A DNA stretch of 64,000 nucleotides from Bemisia tabaci (Eukaryota; Arthropoda; Insecta; Hemiptera; Aleyrodidae): the NCBI RefSeq assembly GCF_918797505.1, contig NC_092793.1, forward strand, positions 8,244,320-8,308,319. The letters are read 5' to 3'. Of the stretch, positions 11,389 through 23,400 are shown one piece after another. The translations under genes and the position numbers were made by a program. Under the pieces are notes generated by a model. The model worked only from the letters and a program-made list of their open reading frames with translations. It searched no databases and was not told the origin of the DNA. Each line of letters starts with the position of its first letter. Position 1 is the stretch's first letter.

Positions 11389-13361
11389 TATCTTTAAATC
11401 AAAAATAACTGTAAGCGTCCTGGCAGTAAATCAAATTTTAAAACGCTTACTATAATATTAAAGGCACTTGAGCCTCCTCAATTTTTTTTAACTGAGGATG
11501 ACTTTGACCCCAATTATAGAATTGTTGTATCCTGTGTCTCTAATTTTTTATTATTATTTTTATTCCCCCTCCTTTTTTGATTGCTTAATTTTTTTATTTT
11601 CTTGGATTTAGTCATATTCTGTATATAATAATGTGTCAATAATTGTAATTACTTTATCTTTTAATCTTTATCACTTGAATAATCTTCACTCTTTTTTCTG
11701 AGTCCCAGATTTTACTTTAGTTGAATTTGTAAATATTCTGATACATATTCCTTCTCTTATCCTCTCCTCTATGTTTCAAAGTTTCCTGTGTCGCTGTAAT
11801 CTTTTATTTTCTCCCTCCATTGTAATTTACTCTTTTCAAAATCTTCACTTGCTGTTTTCTTTTTTTCACACGATGTGGTTTTTAGAATTGTGATTTTCAT
11901 GTTATATGATTGTGCCCCTAAAATTATCCCAATTTTCTTAGACAGTGTGTGCCAATTTAAGCACATGTCATACATTTCGAAAAAATTTGTCATTGCAAAC
12001 AAATATTTGCCCCTCTCAAATGGAATATTTACGATTGTTTTCTTTCTAATAACTGAAGCTTCATTAGAATTTTTCCCTCATCAAGTTTTCATGTATCATG
12101 TAACCCAAATTTTAGATTGAAATACTGTCTTATCAACAGACATCAAAACCGTACGTTTGCCTAGAAAATTGCCTTGGCGGAACCTCTTAGCACATGAAAG
12201 TTTCTCCCTCAAAATCTTTTTGGTGAAACAAGAATGAAGGGGAAGATCGTAGAGAATACCTTTTCCCCAGGCATCTGCTTAGTTTTGTATCAATAGTAAC
12301 TGAATAAACTTTGTTAAGATTCATGTAAGTTCCTCCATTTAAAAATCCCATTTTCCCCCTCTAACAATTGAACCAATTTTCTTCTGAAGGTCCAAAGCAC
12401 CAAAATCCAGGTCTCAAGAGAACCAGAAATAAAGTGTGCCAATCGGTGTGCATTCAACCTTCCGAGTCCAGTTCCAACAGGTATCCTGAAGGCATTAACA
12501 TTTTCTTGACTCAAAAGATAAAGCACTGTTTCCCCTGTTTTTCTTGGAACTTGAATTTTGGTTACCGAGTCTTTAAGATAAATATTGGTCCAATTTTTCT
12601 TTTATTTGTTGGATTAATTCAATTAGAAGTGCTCCATGAAGAATAATTCTTGATTAAGCACCTCTGCATTTATATCTTTGCACTCTCATTGGTCCAGTGA
12701 TATAAGGCCTTTCCCCAATATCTCCCCTTAATGAGGCATTCTCTGGTAAAAAGGGATGTGATAAGCCTTTCGAAGGTGCCAGGATTGTGCTACAGCAACA
12801 TATCATTTGCAGCCGACTCTTCAAAAACTTTTTAAAAATATTTTTCTAAGTATTATTTGCGTCTTACAAATTTTTCTATGAGAATAATTCTAATAAGTGT
12901 AAATTCGATTTGCAATGAAGGACGTATGAGGTAGCATTATCCTGGCGGTACTGCAAGTTTTGCATCTCTTGTTACTGTCGAATGCGTTAAGTATGTATTT
13001 GTATGCATTTGTAAGGATTTATGTAAAGACTTGTTTCTTCTCACTCAGATGTTTAAAAATGTGTTATTTTCTAGCCTTAAATCTTGTATCTTTACCCGCC
13101 GCTGGAGCGACGAAATTTTAAAGCTTAAGTTTTTTCCAAAATTAATATAATTTATATTAAATTAAATCGTGCATTTTAATTTTTGTCCACACTTTCACAA
13201 CTTAGTTTAATGAGCACAATTAAACAAATTCTTTCTTCAAAATTGCCTAGGGGAAATAAATCACTCTGTGGGAAGTCAGAAAATCAACTCCTCAACAAGG
13301 TATAAAAGTATACGCTTTACATTGATTAAATTGCAAAAATATAAATCATTGTTTGTATCGT

Positions 13362-13449
13362 CTAACTTCCATTTGACCTGTGCTGAAAGTACTTGATGAT
13401 ATCTTGCTCAGGGATTGATTTCCGAATTTCTTGTCGGGTGAGCTGTTCT
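13362..13449 (-). CDS. Candidate alternative terminal exon of TOX
   Basis: A minus-strand exon starts after a pyrimidine-rich acceptor (TTTTTTATAG). Its first base completes an Arg codon, and 28 further codons starting EQLTRQEIRK lead to TAG at 13362-13364. The phase is exactly what the TOX exon 16214-16389 needs, which ends after two bases of an Arg codon. It would replace the shorter [10 protein letters not shown] tail as a mutually exclusive last exon. I do not recognise the sequence, and it could belong to another gene or be fortuitous. Confidence 0.35.
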
Positions 13450-13739
13450 CTATAAAAAATTTGATGAGAAAATATTGTTATTTACAGTTCAGACCTTATT
13501 TCATGGCCCATTGAAAGCTATGGGTATTAAAACAGTAAATTGTCAATTTGTTCAGTCTCGTTTCTTGTTGAGCTATGAAAGTTGAACTTTCACCTTTGAT
13601 TATCTTTTGACTAATGGCGACAGGTATATGAAAGGTTCTGGTAGATAATTGGTGGGTATCAATTTGTTTTTCAAAGATGAGTACTAGGGGAAATACTGAA
13701 TAAAAACTCCGAATTGAACTTTAAATTACAATAATATAA

Positions 13740-14110
13740 TAGCAATAATAATAAAGATTAATAATAATTATCAATCAATAATAATAAAATTAATAATAAG
13801 AATTACTACATCAACAAGGACTTAGTGTAGATTTTAAAGCTTTCGAAATTCAAAAACGATACTTATTACAGATTAAGCCCTATTGAGACTCCAAATTTCA
13901 AAAGTTGTATTTTAATAGAGTAGCAATCATAGTCATATAGAGTAATAATCATAATGATAATAACTGTAGTAATTTCAGTAGCAGTAATAATGATAATAAC
14001 CAATAATAGTAGTAATAATAATTACGATGACAATATATTTATATATTTAACTATAAAATATTTACAAACTTTTATGTACAACTTTATCATACCCTAAGAC
14101 AGAAAAAGGA
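13740..14110. repeat. AT-rich simple repeat, mainly AAT/AATA units
   Basis: Irregular runs of aataat, ataataat and tataata fill this stretch downstream of the TOX stop codon. It is probably 3' UTR or 3' flank. No poly(A) signal can be assigned with confidence. Confidence 0.6.
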
Positions 14111-14355
14111 CTTAGGTTATTGCAATAGTTAGGGGGAGGGAGAAAAAATTGGAAAAAATTACAATAAAAAACATAACATTTTGGGCCACAATTTGAAACT
14201 AAAATTCTACAATAATTTTTTAGTTACACAATACACAGTCAAATAGTAAATAGGAAATAAAGAGAACAGACAACAACTGTGTTTAATGCTAGTTAGGATT
14301 AAGAAGAGTCTTAATACAACATAATTTAAGAGATGTCTTAAGCCAGAAAGATGAA

Positions 14356-14401
14356 CTAAGAATTGCTTTGGTTGGAGGCGACCCAAGTTTGAAAAACATT
14401 T
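14356..14401 (-). CDS. TOX: TOX last coding exon (main form)
   Basis: The acceptor is TTTGTTGCAG. The first A completes the Arg codon split with the preceding exon, then [10 protein letters not shown] and TAG at 14356-14358. The order HCR-NVF-TWVAS parallels the HCR-DVF-AWVAS end of vertebrate TOX4, which supports this as the conserved last exon. Confidence 0.88.
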
Positions 14402-17400
14402 CTGCAACAAATATAAAGAAAATAGAATTAGTGCATTGAAAATATTGTGTGTTCAGTTAGGCATGAGAGCGAAATAGAGAGACGACAAATTACTGAAAGA
14501 AAAATTAAAAGAGCGATGAAGCTTTAGTGTTGAAATTAGAAAAGGGACTCAAAAATTCACAGTATTTAGAACTGTTATGTAGTAAAATCTCTTGCACATC
14601 AATTTTTGAAACCATGTTTGCTGATATAAATAAAGGTTCAATATCTTGTAGAGCTAATGGAAGTTATAACAAGCAGTCTGCTCGACCAGCAGAATATGCA
14701 AGAATAAATATAAAAGCTAAGGCGTGCCTAAAAAGGGAACATCTGATGGCAGATCATCCCAGGTTGGAGGAGAGATATTTTGGCAATAACCAATGATCAA
14801 CTGTAGAATTGCTGTTTTGATAATATCCTCTCAACAAATCCAGGGTGTCAGTAAGGATCAGAAAAGGAAATAATAAGTTTGTACGACACTTTCGGAGCCA
14901 CTTGCCAAAAAAGAGAAAATTTAGTTTTTCATTATTATTTACAGCTTTTGTCCAGGAAAAGATCATTCCTTCAGATCTAGAGTGGTGTACATTTTTTAAA
15001 AATCTGATAGCACCGTAGAGATAAAGCTTCGGTTAAAACGCAGCTTAAGCATTAGAATGTCCTACTGCCTTGGCTGACTATCTCTTGATTTAGTAAATGT
15101 GAGGCCTAGTTTAGCAGGAACAGACTGGCTCACTATAGGGCTTTTTTTTTATCAAGGATCAGGGTGGATCGCAGTGGAACGCCATGGATCGGAATCCTGA
15201 GCGATCCGGACCGATCCAAAGTGTTCCAAGTGATAAAAAAATCCAAACTTGGAATTTGGTTCGATTTGTTATTGTTTTGATTTGTTGGGGACGGCAATTT
15301 CCTTGCATTAGGTTAGGATCACAGTGGATCATGAGCTCGCCCCACCTCGGAAGAGCGATCCAGCGTTCCACCCTGATCCACCTGGAACGCTTGGATCACG
15401 ACTGAGGAACGGAATAAAAAAATACCGATGTTCATCGCGATCCACCGCGTTCCACTGCGATCCGCATAAAAAAAAAAAAGCCCTTATGAGAAGGCATGAC
15501 ACCCATTTGCACAGGGCAAAAAGCTCCCAAAATTGATTATAGCTCCAACCATAACTGACAGTACAATTCCGTAAGCAACAATTTTTTGGAAGAACAGAAT
15601 TAGATTTGGCACTGGAGCCACCTTCATAATGGACCACTAGATAAGGTACGAATTTCAGCATTCTGATACATGTTTCTTAACCAAAATTTTACGTAAAACA
15701 CGATGCACACAACGAAAATTACCGAAAGTAACTCCTTACGAAGATATTTAATGATTCTTAATGGGTGAATTCAGACCACCCGCTCATGAAAACTCAATGC
15801 TCTACGTGATTCACATCGCGCGCTAAACGTTGTCATGACAGTCTCTGCGATATAAAAATCTGGCAACCTCAATCTTGACGCTTTGGCTCAGTTGTAGCAA
15901 ATTGCTAATAGTTTGAACAACACATGATGGGAAATGAACATTGCTCGATTGAGAAGCTTGCTGAAATCGTTGTAGTGGGCGATTTGACTCACGTAGAGTT
16001 TTGAGTTTCTTGTGAGCGGACAGTTCAAATTCCTCGTAACCAATGTGAAATAAAAACGTTAATATCTTCGTTAGGAGTTGGTTTCCGTAATTTTCGTTGT
16101 GTGAATCGTTTTCTACGTGAAATTCTGCTTAAGAAACATGTATCAGATCGCTTAAATTCGTACCTTGTCTAGTGGTCCATTTCTGAAAAGAAAGAGAACG
16201 TAGCAAAACTTACCGGCAGTGAGTAACAACACATTCATTACTGCAATATTCATCTTCCCATTCAGAATTGACTACAGATGGGTTTGTGCATCCAGACCGT
16301 ATACATGTCATGGTAGGTTGAGGAGGATCCATGTTGTTGTCTGTTGTTGTCACTACGTTACTAGGAGGGGGTCCAGTGCAGTTGTTTACCTGTAACACCA
16401 CCACTACACTTCTAAATAAACTTGCGAAACCAATTGACAAACGGGAGAAATTGTACTCATAATCTGAATTAGATTCGGGAATCAATTTAAGGGAAGAAGT
16501 TATTGACAAATGGCGAAAACTAAAGCCTATCTACTTGAGTTTTACTAAGAGATTAAAAGGAAAAATGCTTGCAGAAAGCTTAGTCCTCTTACCTCCCACA
16601 AGTTTGTAGGTTCAAACAATTCCACGTGTATTTGAAAGGAGCATAGAAGTTTCAAAATGAGTCATAAGTGATCGTATTTAATAAGTTTCAAAGAGCTAAT
16701 TAATTGTTAAAACTGTATTCCTTCTTCATCAAACGACCCTGTCTACAAAGCTCTAACTCATGAAGACATTTTTTATCACAATAATTTGATTATTTATTGG
16801 TTGAGGTTTAATGATCCCCCCTCTGTGAGCCCTGTAGGGCTCTATAAAGAATTGATAAGATCACTTTCAGTGAAAAGGTACATGTTAAGATACAGTTAGG
16901 TTCCTACAAGATATTTTTCAATCTAGATATTGCTGCTCATTAAAAATAATTACCGCAACATGTAAAGTAGATCGGTCCAACCTCATATCAACGGTGTAAG
17001 TCGGCAATCACATAACTCGGTTTGCAACGTCGCAAACTTCCTGTCATACTTGATTTTTTAAACAGAAAACTACTCAACGGCAATTCTTTGAAACTGCCTT
17101 TATTATACTTCTCTGTGCACAGAAAATTCTGCAAAAACTTCAAGGAATGATGTCAATTTGTTCTCCTTTAAAAAAAAAGCATAGAGGCGGAGATTTTTCG
17201 ACACCACAAACAAGATCTGGGATTGAAGACTTACGTCGTCAATATCTGGTACTGACTATCATAATGACATTCGACGGATTTAGTGGTCACGCGATAATGT
17301 GTATCGCTGTCAGATTGTGCAGTTCTTAAAGATGACAGCAAAATGCTTGATATCTAGACAGTTCATTACCCTTTTATGAATTTTCAGTTGAGATATTTAA

Positions 17401-20400
17401 ATGCCAAGTACTTAATTCAATGTTAACTGAAGGGAAAACTGAATACTAAGATTTGGATTTAGGTACTTTGAGCATGGCTTTTGAAAAGATGAAATAGATA
17501 CACACCTGTTGTTGATTTGGTTGTTGAATGTAATTATTACTAGGGTTGACTTGTTGTTGCTGTTGTTGAGATGATAAATGCGTTTGTTGGCCCATGTGAC
17601 CTCCCATCATTCCCTGGAACATAGAAAAAAGTTATCTGTTAAACACTGCCTGCTGCAAATTTATAATGATAATTTACGATAACAAGGGACTGTGAGCATG
17701 TGGAATAGAGAGGCAGAACTCACCATTCCGAATACATTGTGCTATCTGTAAGCTAAAAACAAGATTCCAGATCTGATATTGTGGCCTCGAATACAACTGT
17801 TTAGTCGTACAAAAGTGTAAATTCTATGAATTGAGACAATTAACAATAAAGTTACCGGATTTCAAGGACAAAGGACACTATCTACAGTGGGAATCAGCGC
17901 TAAGTCAATTGGCCAGTCTTTCAGGGTGCGACAGGAGATACACCATTCGAATTTAAATGTTTTCTGATTTTTGTACTTTCAATGCTGACTTGATGCCAGC
18001 TGGTCGTCTAGAGTACTCTAAAATTGCGTGGGTGTACTTGGTGCGGAGAACCAGAATAATAAACGTATAAATCTTTCCTGAATATTCTACCATTGGAGGG
18101 GAAAAATCAAGGAAGTTTTCGGGAAATTATGTTGGTTAGTTTTCCAGGAAAAGAATAAAGAATGACAGGAATTCTGCAAGAATTGACGGGAATACATTGT
18201 TTCGCACTTTGGCCATTGCAATGTACTCCTGAACAGTTTTCAGAGTTGATGGACGCGTAGAAATATGTAAGATTCGCAGAGTACATTGTTGGAAATGAAA
18301 CCAATTCTTGACTTGTGAGCCGGGTGGGCAGATAAGATACAAATTCATGGGGAGGGACCCTAGGATACAGCACATGGCTACTTTCCATCACGGACAGAAC
18401 GAGTGTTAGAGAAAATTGAAGGTGAATGTGTACCTGAGGATTGAAGTCACTCATAATAAATGCTGGAAAGTAGAAAATGAATGATCGCGTACAGTAACAA
18501 TTTCAAAATCTAATAACAATAAAACATGAAACTTCAACCGGCGAAGAATACTTCCATAACCTAGGAAACAAACAATGGAACGCCAAGATGGCTGCCGGAA
18601 TAACACGGAGGGAGCGGAAGGAGGGTTGCGGTGTTGCCAAAAGTATAAGAAAATAATTTGAGATTATTTGATCTACCTGAGGAACACTCATTGTCAGTTG
18701 GTAGAAAACGGCAAGGACGTCCATCTGCGCAGAGCGACGTGGCGACGACTTGCGACGCGGCGCGGGGAAGGGGAAGCAAGATGTCGAGGGGAAAAGAAAT
18801 AAATGGAGGAGGAAGAATAATTCCCATTCCCATCCTCCCAGTTTATTGCCCTTACGCTGTGTAAGCACTGTAAGTATGCAGTGTTGCCAGGTCCATCACC
18901 TCCCTATCAATACCTACGTTCCGCTGCTTTTCACGAAGATTTTGTCAGAGAGGGGCTAAAACGGAAAGCGTCGTGGAAAACATTGCAACGTTGTAAATAT
19001 CCTGAATATTCTGATGTTTCATCATTTTCAGCATTGTAAAGGGGGCACCAAAGCTAGCCATAGGTAATCGGGTACTTAGATCCTACTGGAACGGTGCCCT
19101 AAAACGACCAATACCAAAGGACCTATATAGGACGCTGAACAACAAGAAAAACCAAATGAGGAAAAGCAGAGGAAGGGGGGAAAAAGAGAGAAATTTATTC
19201 GAACCAACTGAGAAGATACTAATCGCCTTTTTCTGACCGACCAAGACCTAAGGCCGATGGGACCAAAGGGTCAACAGTTTACTCAATTTGTAAAAGGAGC
19301 CCTTGCATGCGTGTGAGATATGTGATGTAGTACTTTTCCTTCGTAAAATCTTGCGAGAAAGACTATGGCGCCGCTGATTTTATCTCAAGTAGATTAGGGC
19401 TGTTTTCATGAGCAGGAGCTGAGAATTCGTGCATCAAAAACCGTTATTATCATGGTTAGGAATTAATCTAAATGATTTTCGGTATACAATTCACGTTGTG
19501 CGTGAAATTCTGAAGAATACAAAATGCTTTAATTCGCACCTTTCAGTTTGAGAACGCTTAAAGTTCTATTGATAGAAGCTGTAGAAACGGTGTGTGCAAA
19601 TTCAGTATTCGGGCGCCTTCAATTCGAATGATACTTTCAGCTTCACCGGAGAGTTAGTTTAGTTGCGTGACCTAACTAAACACATCCGATGCATCAAAAA
19701 AACGATATATCCTTACTTTCAATGCTTTCCATTGCGCAAATCTTGTTCTACGAGGAATTTTGATTAGAAAAAATACATGAAATCGGCATTTAGCATGGAG
19801 GGGCCATTTTTTCCATCATAAAATGAAAAGTGCAGAGACGCACCTCTCATTAGAATTGATTGACAAAGATTTATATTGGTCAGTGTCATGGGGCGGCGCT
19901 GATTAGCTATGGCCTCTTTTGTTTTTAAGGTTACAATAACAACGTGAGAAAATAGATGATCTTCCAATAAGACAGATTTCATGATGAAGGTTTCACTCGT
20001 AGGAGACTCCAAAGATCGAAAGACAGGCGCCTTCATCTTGACGCGATACTCCACGCATTGTTACGGAGTTGGCTTAGTCGCTTTAGGTAATCCAAACCTA
20101 ACTTGAATACCGAAAAGAAGGTTCCGCTCTTCATTTTTAGGCACAATTTCATTTTAATTTCCTATAGCCTCATAGGCCGCACAGAAGTTTGGAAGCAGTT
20201 GCTTAAAAAATTTAAAGCAATTTTAACGAAATAAGCCGTTTTGGGGTTTCAAACAGAACTCAAGAATGCGCAAAAAAAAGATAAACATCGTTGCGCGTCA
20301 GATGAGATTTACAAGAGAGCGTTACAAAGGCCTAAAATAAGAGCTTTGAAACATGCAAAGAGCGGTAATGTAAGGACCCTAGTTATTTGCAGGAAATATT

Positions 20401-23400
20401 TGCATAGTTCTTCACAAAGACCAATACATTATTGTCGCACTGTAGCCAACTTTTCAAAAAGTCTAGGAAAATGAGATGAGATTTGCAGTGTTTTCACAGC
20501 CTCTTGGCCAACTCTGGCGTTGAAAATGACAAAGGAAAATGCACTGAACAGTAACAGAACTGCTAATTTGAGTTCAGTAGCAAAAGCGTAATTTTGCGCA
20601 AATTTGATCTTCAACATTTTCACGAGTCAATAATGATGCTTCCCGAGGTATTTAAGTTAAAAGCCGCTCAGCCGCTTTCCAAAGCCAGTCTGCCCCTGCT
20701 TGTAAGGCGTACAAATCTTGATTGTGCGAATTGCGTTATGCATTCTTGAAAAATTCTTGTTATACTTATGAAAAATTCCCCTAGGATTATCATTGTTCAT
20801 GTAATGGATACCGTACTTTCTTCAGTGTTGGAAAGAGCACATCGGATGAGTGATAAACCTTGTGTACAACAATTTATTAATCAACGCGCTTTCATCTCTT
20901 CGGCTCTAACGTTGAGTTTTGCATTAGGAACTTTATCTTTCCCCTTTTTTATACCTATCTCAGAGGAAGCGGGAGTAGCTAAAGATGACATTTTATAAGA
21001 AAAGAAAATAGAGGCTAAGAGGAAAAGATGAGGGGGTGATTCCAGGGAAACCTATTATACGTTCATTGCTCCCGAAGCTCGATTCGCCAGCAATAATGTC
21101 TCCATTCTGAATTGTACATGACGTACTTATCGATTTTATTCATGCCGCCCTTGCTTACTGCTCTAATTTATTTCCACTTCCCTTCTCATACAGTTCCACC
21201 TCTGCACGTACACAACGCAAACTTCAACTTGTATTATCTTCGTCTCCTCTCCATCTCTATACCTCTAATTAAATGGACAACATAATGGCGCGTATAATTT
21301 TTAACCTCGTCAACATCTTCTTTTACCAGCATGAATAAAAATAAAACAGAACTTACTACTACGAGTACTAATTCCTACGATATGATTGAGAAATTCCTCT
21401 ACGTGTTTCAAAATTTTCGTACATATTTCATTGGTGGATGAAACAACAACCTCAACGATAATACGTAATTACCCGAAGATCTTCATGGGTACCTTGAAAA
21501 AGTGAGTAAACTAACGCAAAAGTCTCAAGAGATAGCAATGGAATGATTTGCTCCTTCATTAAATAAAAAAAACAAAAAAATAAAGAATAAAAATGATTGT
21601 CATAAAAAAAAAAAATGATGAAATTTCAAATTTTTTTTCTTTTTTTTTCTTGGAGGATGACAATACTTCCTCTCTACCCTATGGGAGCGAGAAAGTAAAA
21701 ATTAAAAAATAAATGAGTTGCTCACAAGCGACTCCACGGGTTCAAGTATATGTAGAATGCTCGGGTAAAACAACTGTTGCTGAGTGGTTTGTTTTCCCTA
21801 CATTTTCAAATGAAGGCACAGTGGGCCTTCAAGTGTACAGATTGACAGCTATTAACATTTAAGGATCGAGATGAACTTCCTACTTCAGAACACGGAACTG
21901 ATTTAAAGATCACTGTGAATGTCTTATCTATTCCATTTCACAAAAATATCTACACATCATACTGTACCAGTAGACAAGGTACGAATATGAGCATTCTGAT
22001 ACATGCGTCTGAGCTACAATTTCGCGAGGAACAAGTGACGCGAGAGGAATTGTCGTTGTACTGATTGAGCACGCCCCAGTTTTATAATCCTGATCGGTCA
22101 AAAACCTCGGGAACCGATCGCAAAGGAGTCAAGCTGTGCTCAGTTAGGTCACGCAACTAAACTAACTCTCCGGTGAAGCTGAAAGTATCACTCGAATTGA
22201 AGGCGCCCCACTACTAAAATTTAACACACTATTTCTCCAGCTTCCATCAATAGAACTTAAAGCGTTCTCAAACTGAAAGGTGCGAATTCAAGCATTATAA
22301 TATATGTGTCTAGACCGAAATTTCATGAAGAACAAACTCGCGCGAGAAATGTCGTCGTTGCACTACTTGAACACGCCCCAGTTTTATAATCCAGATCGGT
22401 CAAAAACCTCGGGAACCGATCGCAACGGAGTCAGGCTGTGCTCAGTTAGGTCACGCAACTAAACTAACTCTCCGGTGAAGCTGAAAGTATCACTCGAATT
22501 GAAGGCGCCCCACTACTGAATTTGTACACACTATTTCTCCAGCTTATATCAATAGAACTTAAAGCGTTCTCAAACTGAAAGGTGCGAATTTAGGCATTAT
22601 GATATGTTTGTTCTTATTAGAATTTCGCGTGCAACATGATTTGTTCGAGGAAAATTACTGAAATAAACTCTTAATCAAGATATCCACGAGTATTGATACA
22701 TGAATTCAAGCCTCTCGCGTATGGAAAAAATCTTTATCTCAGAAACACCTGGTGGCGCTTACCATGTTTTGAATTTTCGCTCTCCAATTGCTGGAGAGAG
22801 AGAGAGAGAAGAGGGCATTCACGAATCACGGCAGCTAACCTAATAAATCAAGCTTAAATCTAAAATAATTTCAAAACAAGGAGTCATATTTTGAGCGAAA
22901 TCATAACTGGATGATGCAACGTTTATTTGTTTCAATTTTGATCCAGTAAGTCCGATTGAACAACTACTTATTGCAAAACTGTTCATTGGCATACAGGTGG
23001 GGAGAGAAATGGGGAGGAGGAGGAGGAGGAGGGGAGAGATAAAAACAACGTGGGCCAGGCAAGGAAGGTTGTGCGTAGTATAAATGATAGACGAGATATA
23101 AAAACTTTAATTAATTTTTCTTATTAATTTAGCTTAAGGTTGACGTGAGTGCATAATCACTTCTAGTTTCTAGTTCATGCTGCGATGCCTACTCAAAATC
23201 AAGGATGGACTGCCGAGGAATATTAACGATCTTTTCAGCGGCAAACATTAACGTCGGATTGAAAGACCTTGAAAAAAATAATATTTTGGAAATAACTCTT
23301 ACACGCGGCTGAACGTTTACTTATTTTTGAGCGGGCATCTCGGCAATTCCACTGGTGGCGTGGCGTGCTTTGCGATATATCGATTAATCTGCCATTAAAA

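Larger units (their letters stand above)
6331..13361. other. Intergenic region between convergent UBE2S and TOX
   Basis: This is AT-rich DNA without a convincing gene. It should hold the 3' UTR of UBE2S; the first AATAAA I noticed downstream of the stop is at 8113-8118. It includes two MITEs (6765-7103 and 9151-9478) and a short hairpin near 10600-10660. One possible minus-strand exon lies at 11213-11388. The open frames at 6840, 8403, 10346 and 11875 do not look coding. Confidence 0.6.

Noticed and set aside
12368..12480. A plus-strand exon-like stretch with a branch-point-like ctaac, an acceptor and GLKRTRNKV..
   Set aside because: The donor (GTATCC) is weak, the minus strand is open as well, and no partner exon or family was recognised.
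16390..16509. In-frame extension upstream of the TOX cysteine-cluster exon, with SLKLIPE as also found at about 11.36 kb
   Set aside because: The strong acceptor at 16390 and the match to TOX begin after it. A seven-residue coincidence is to be expected among all frames of the window.
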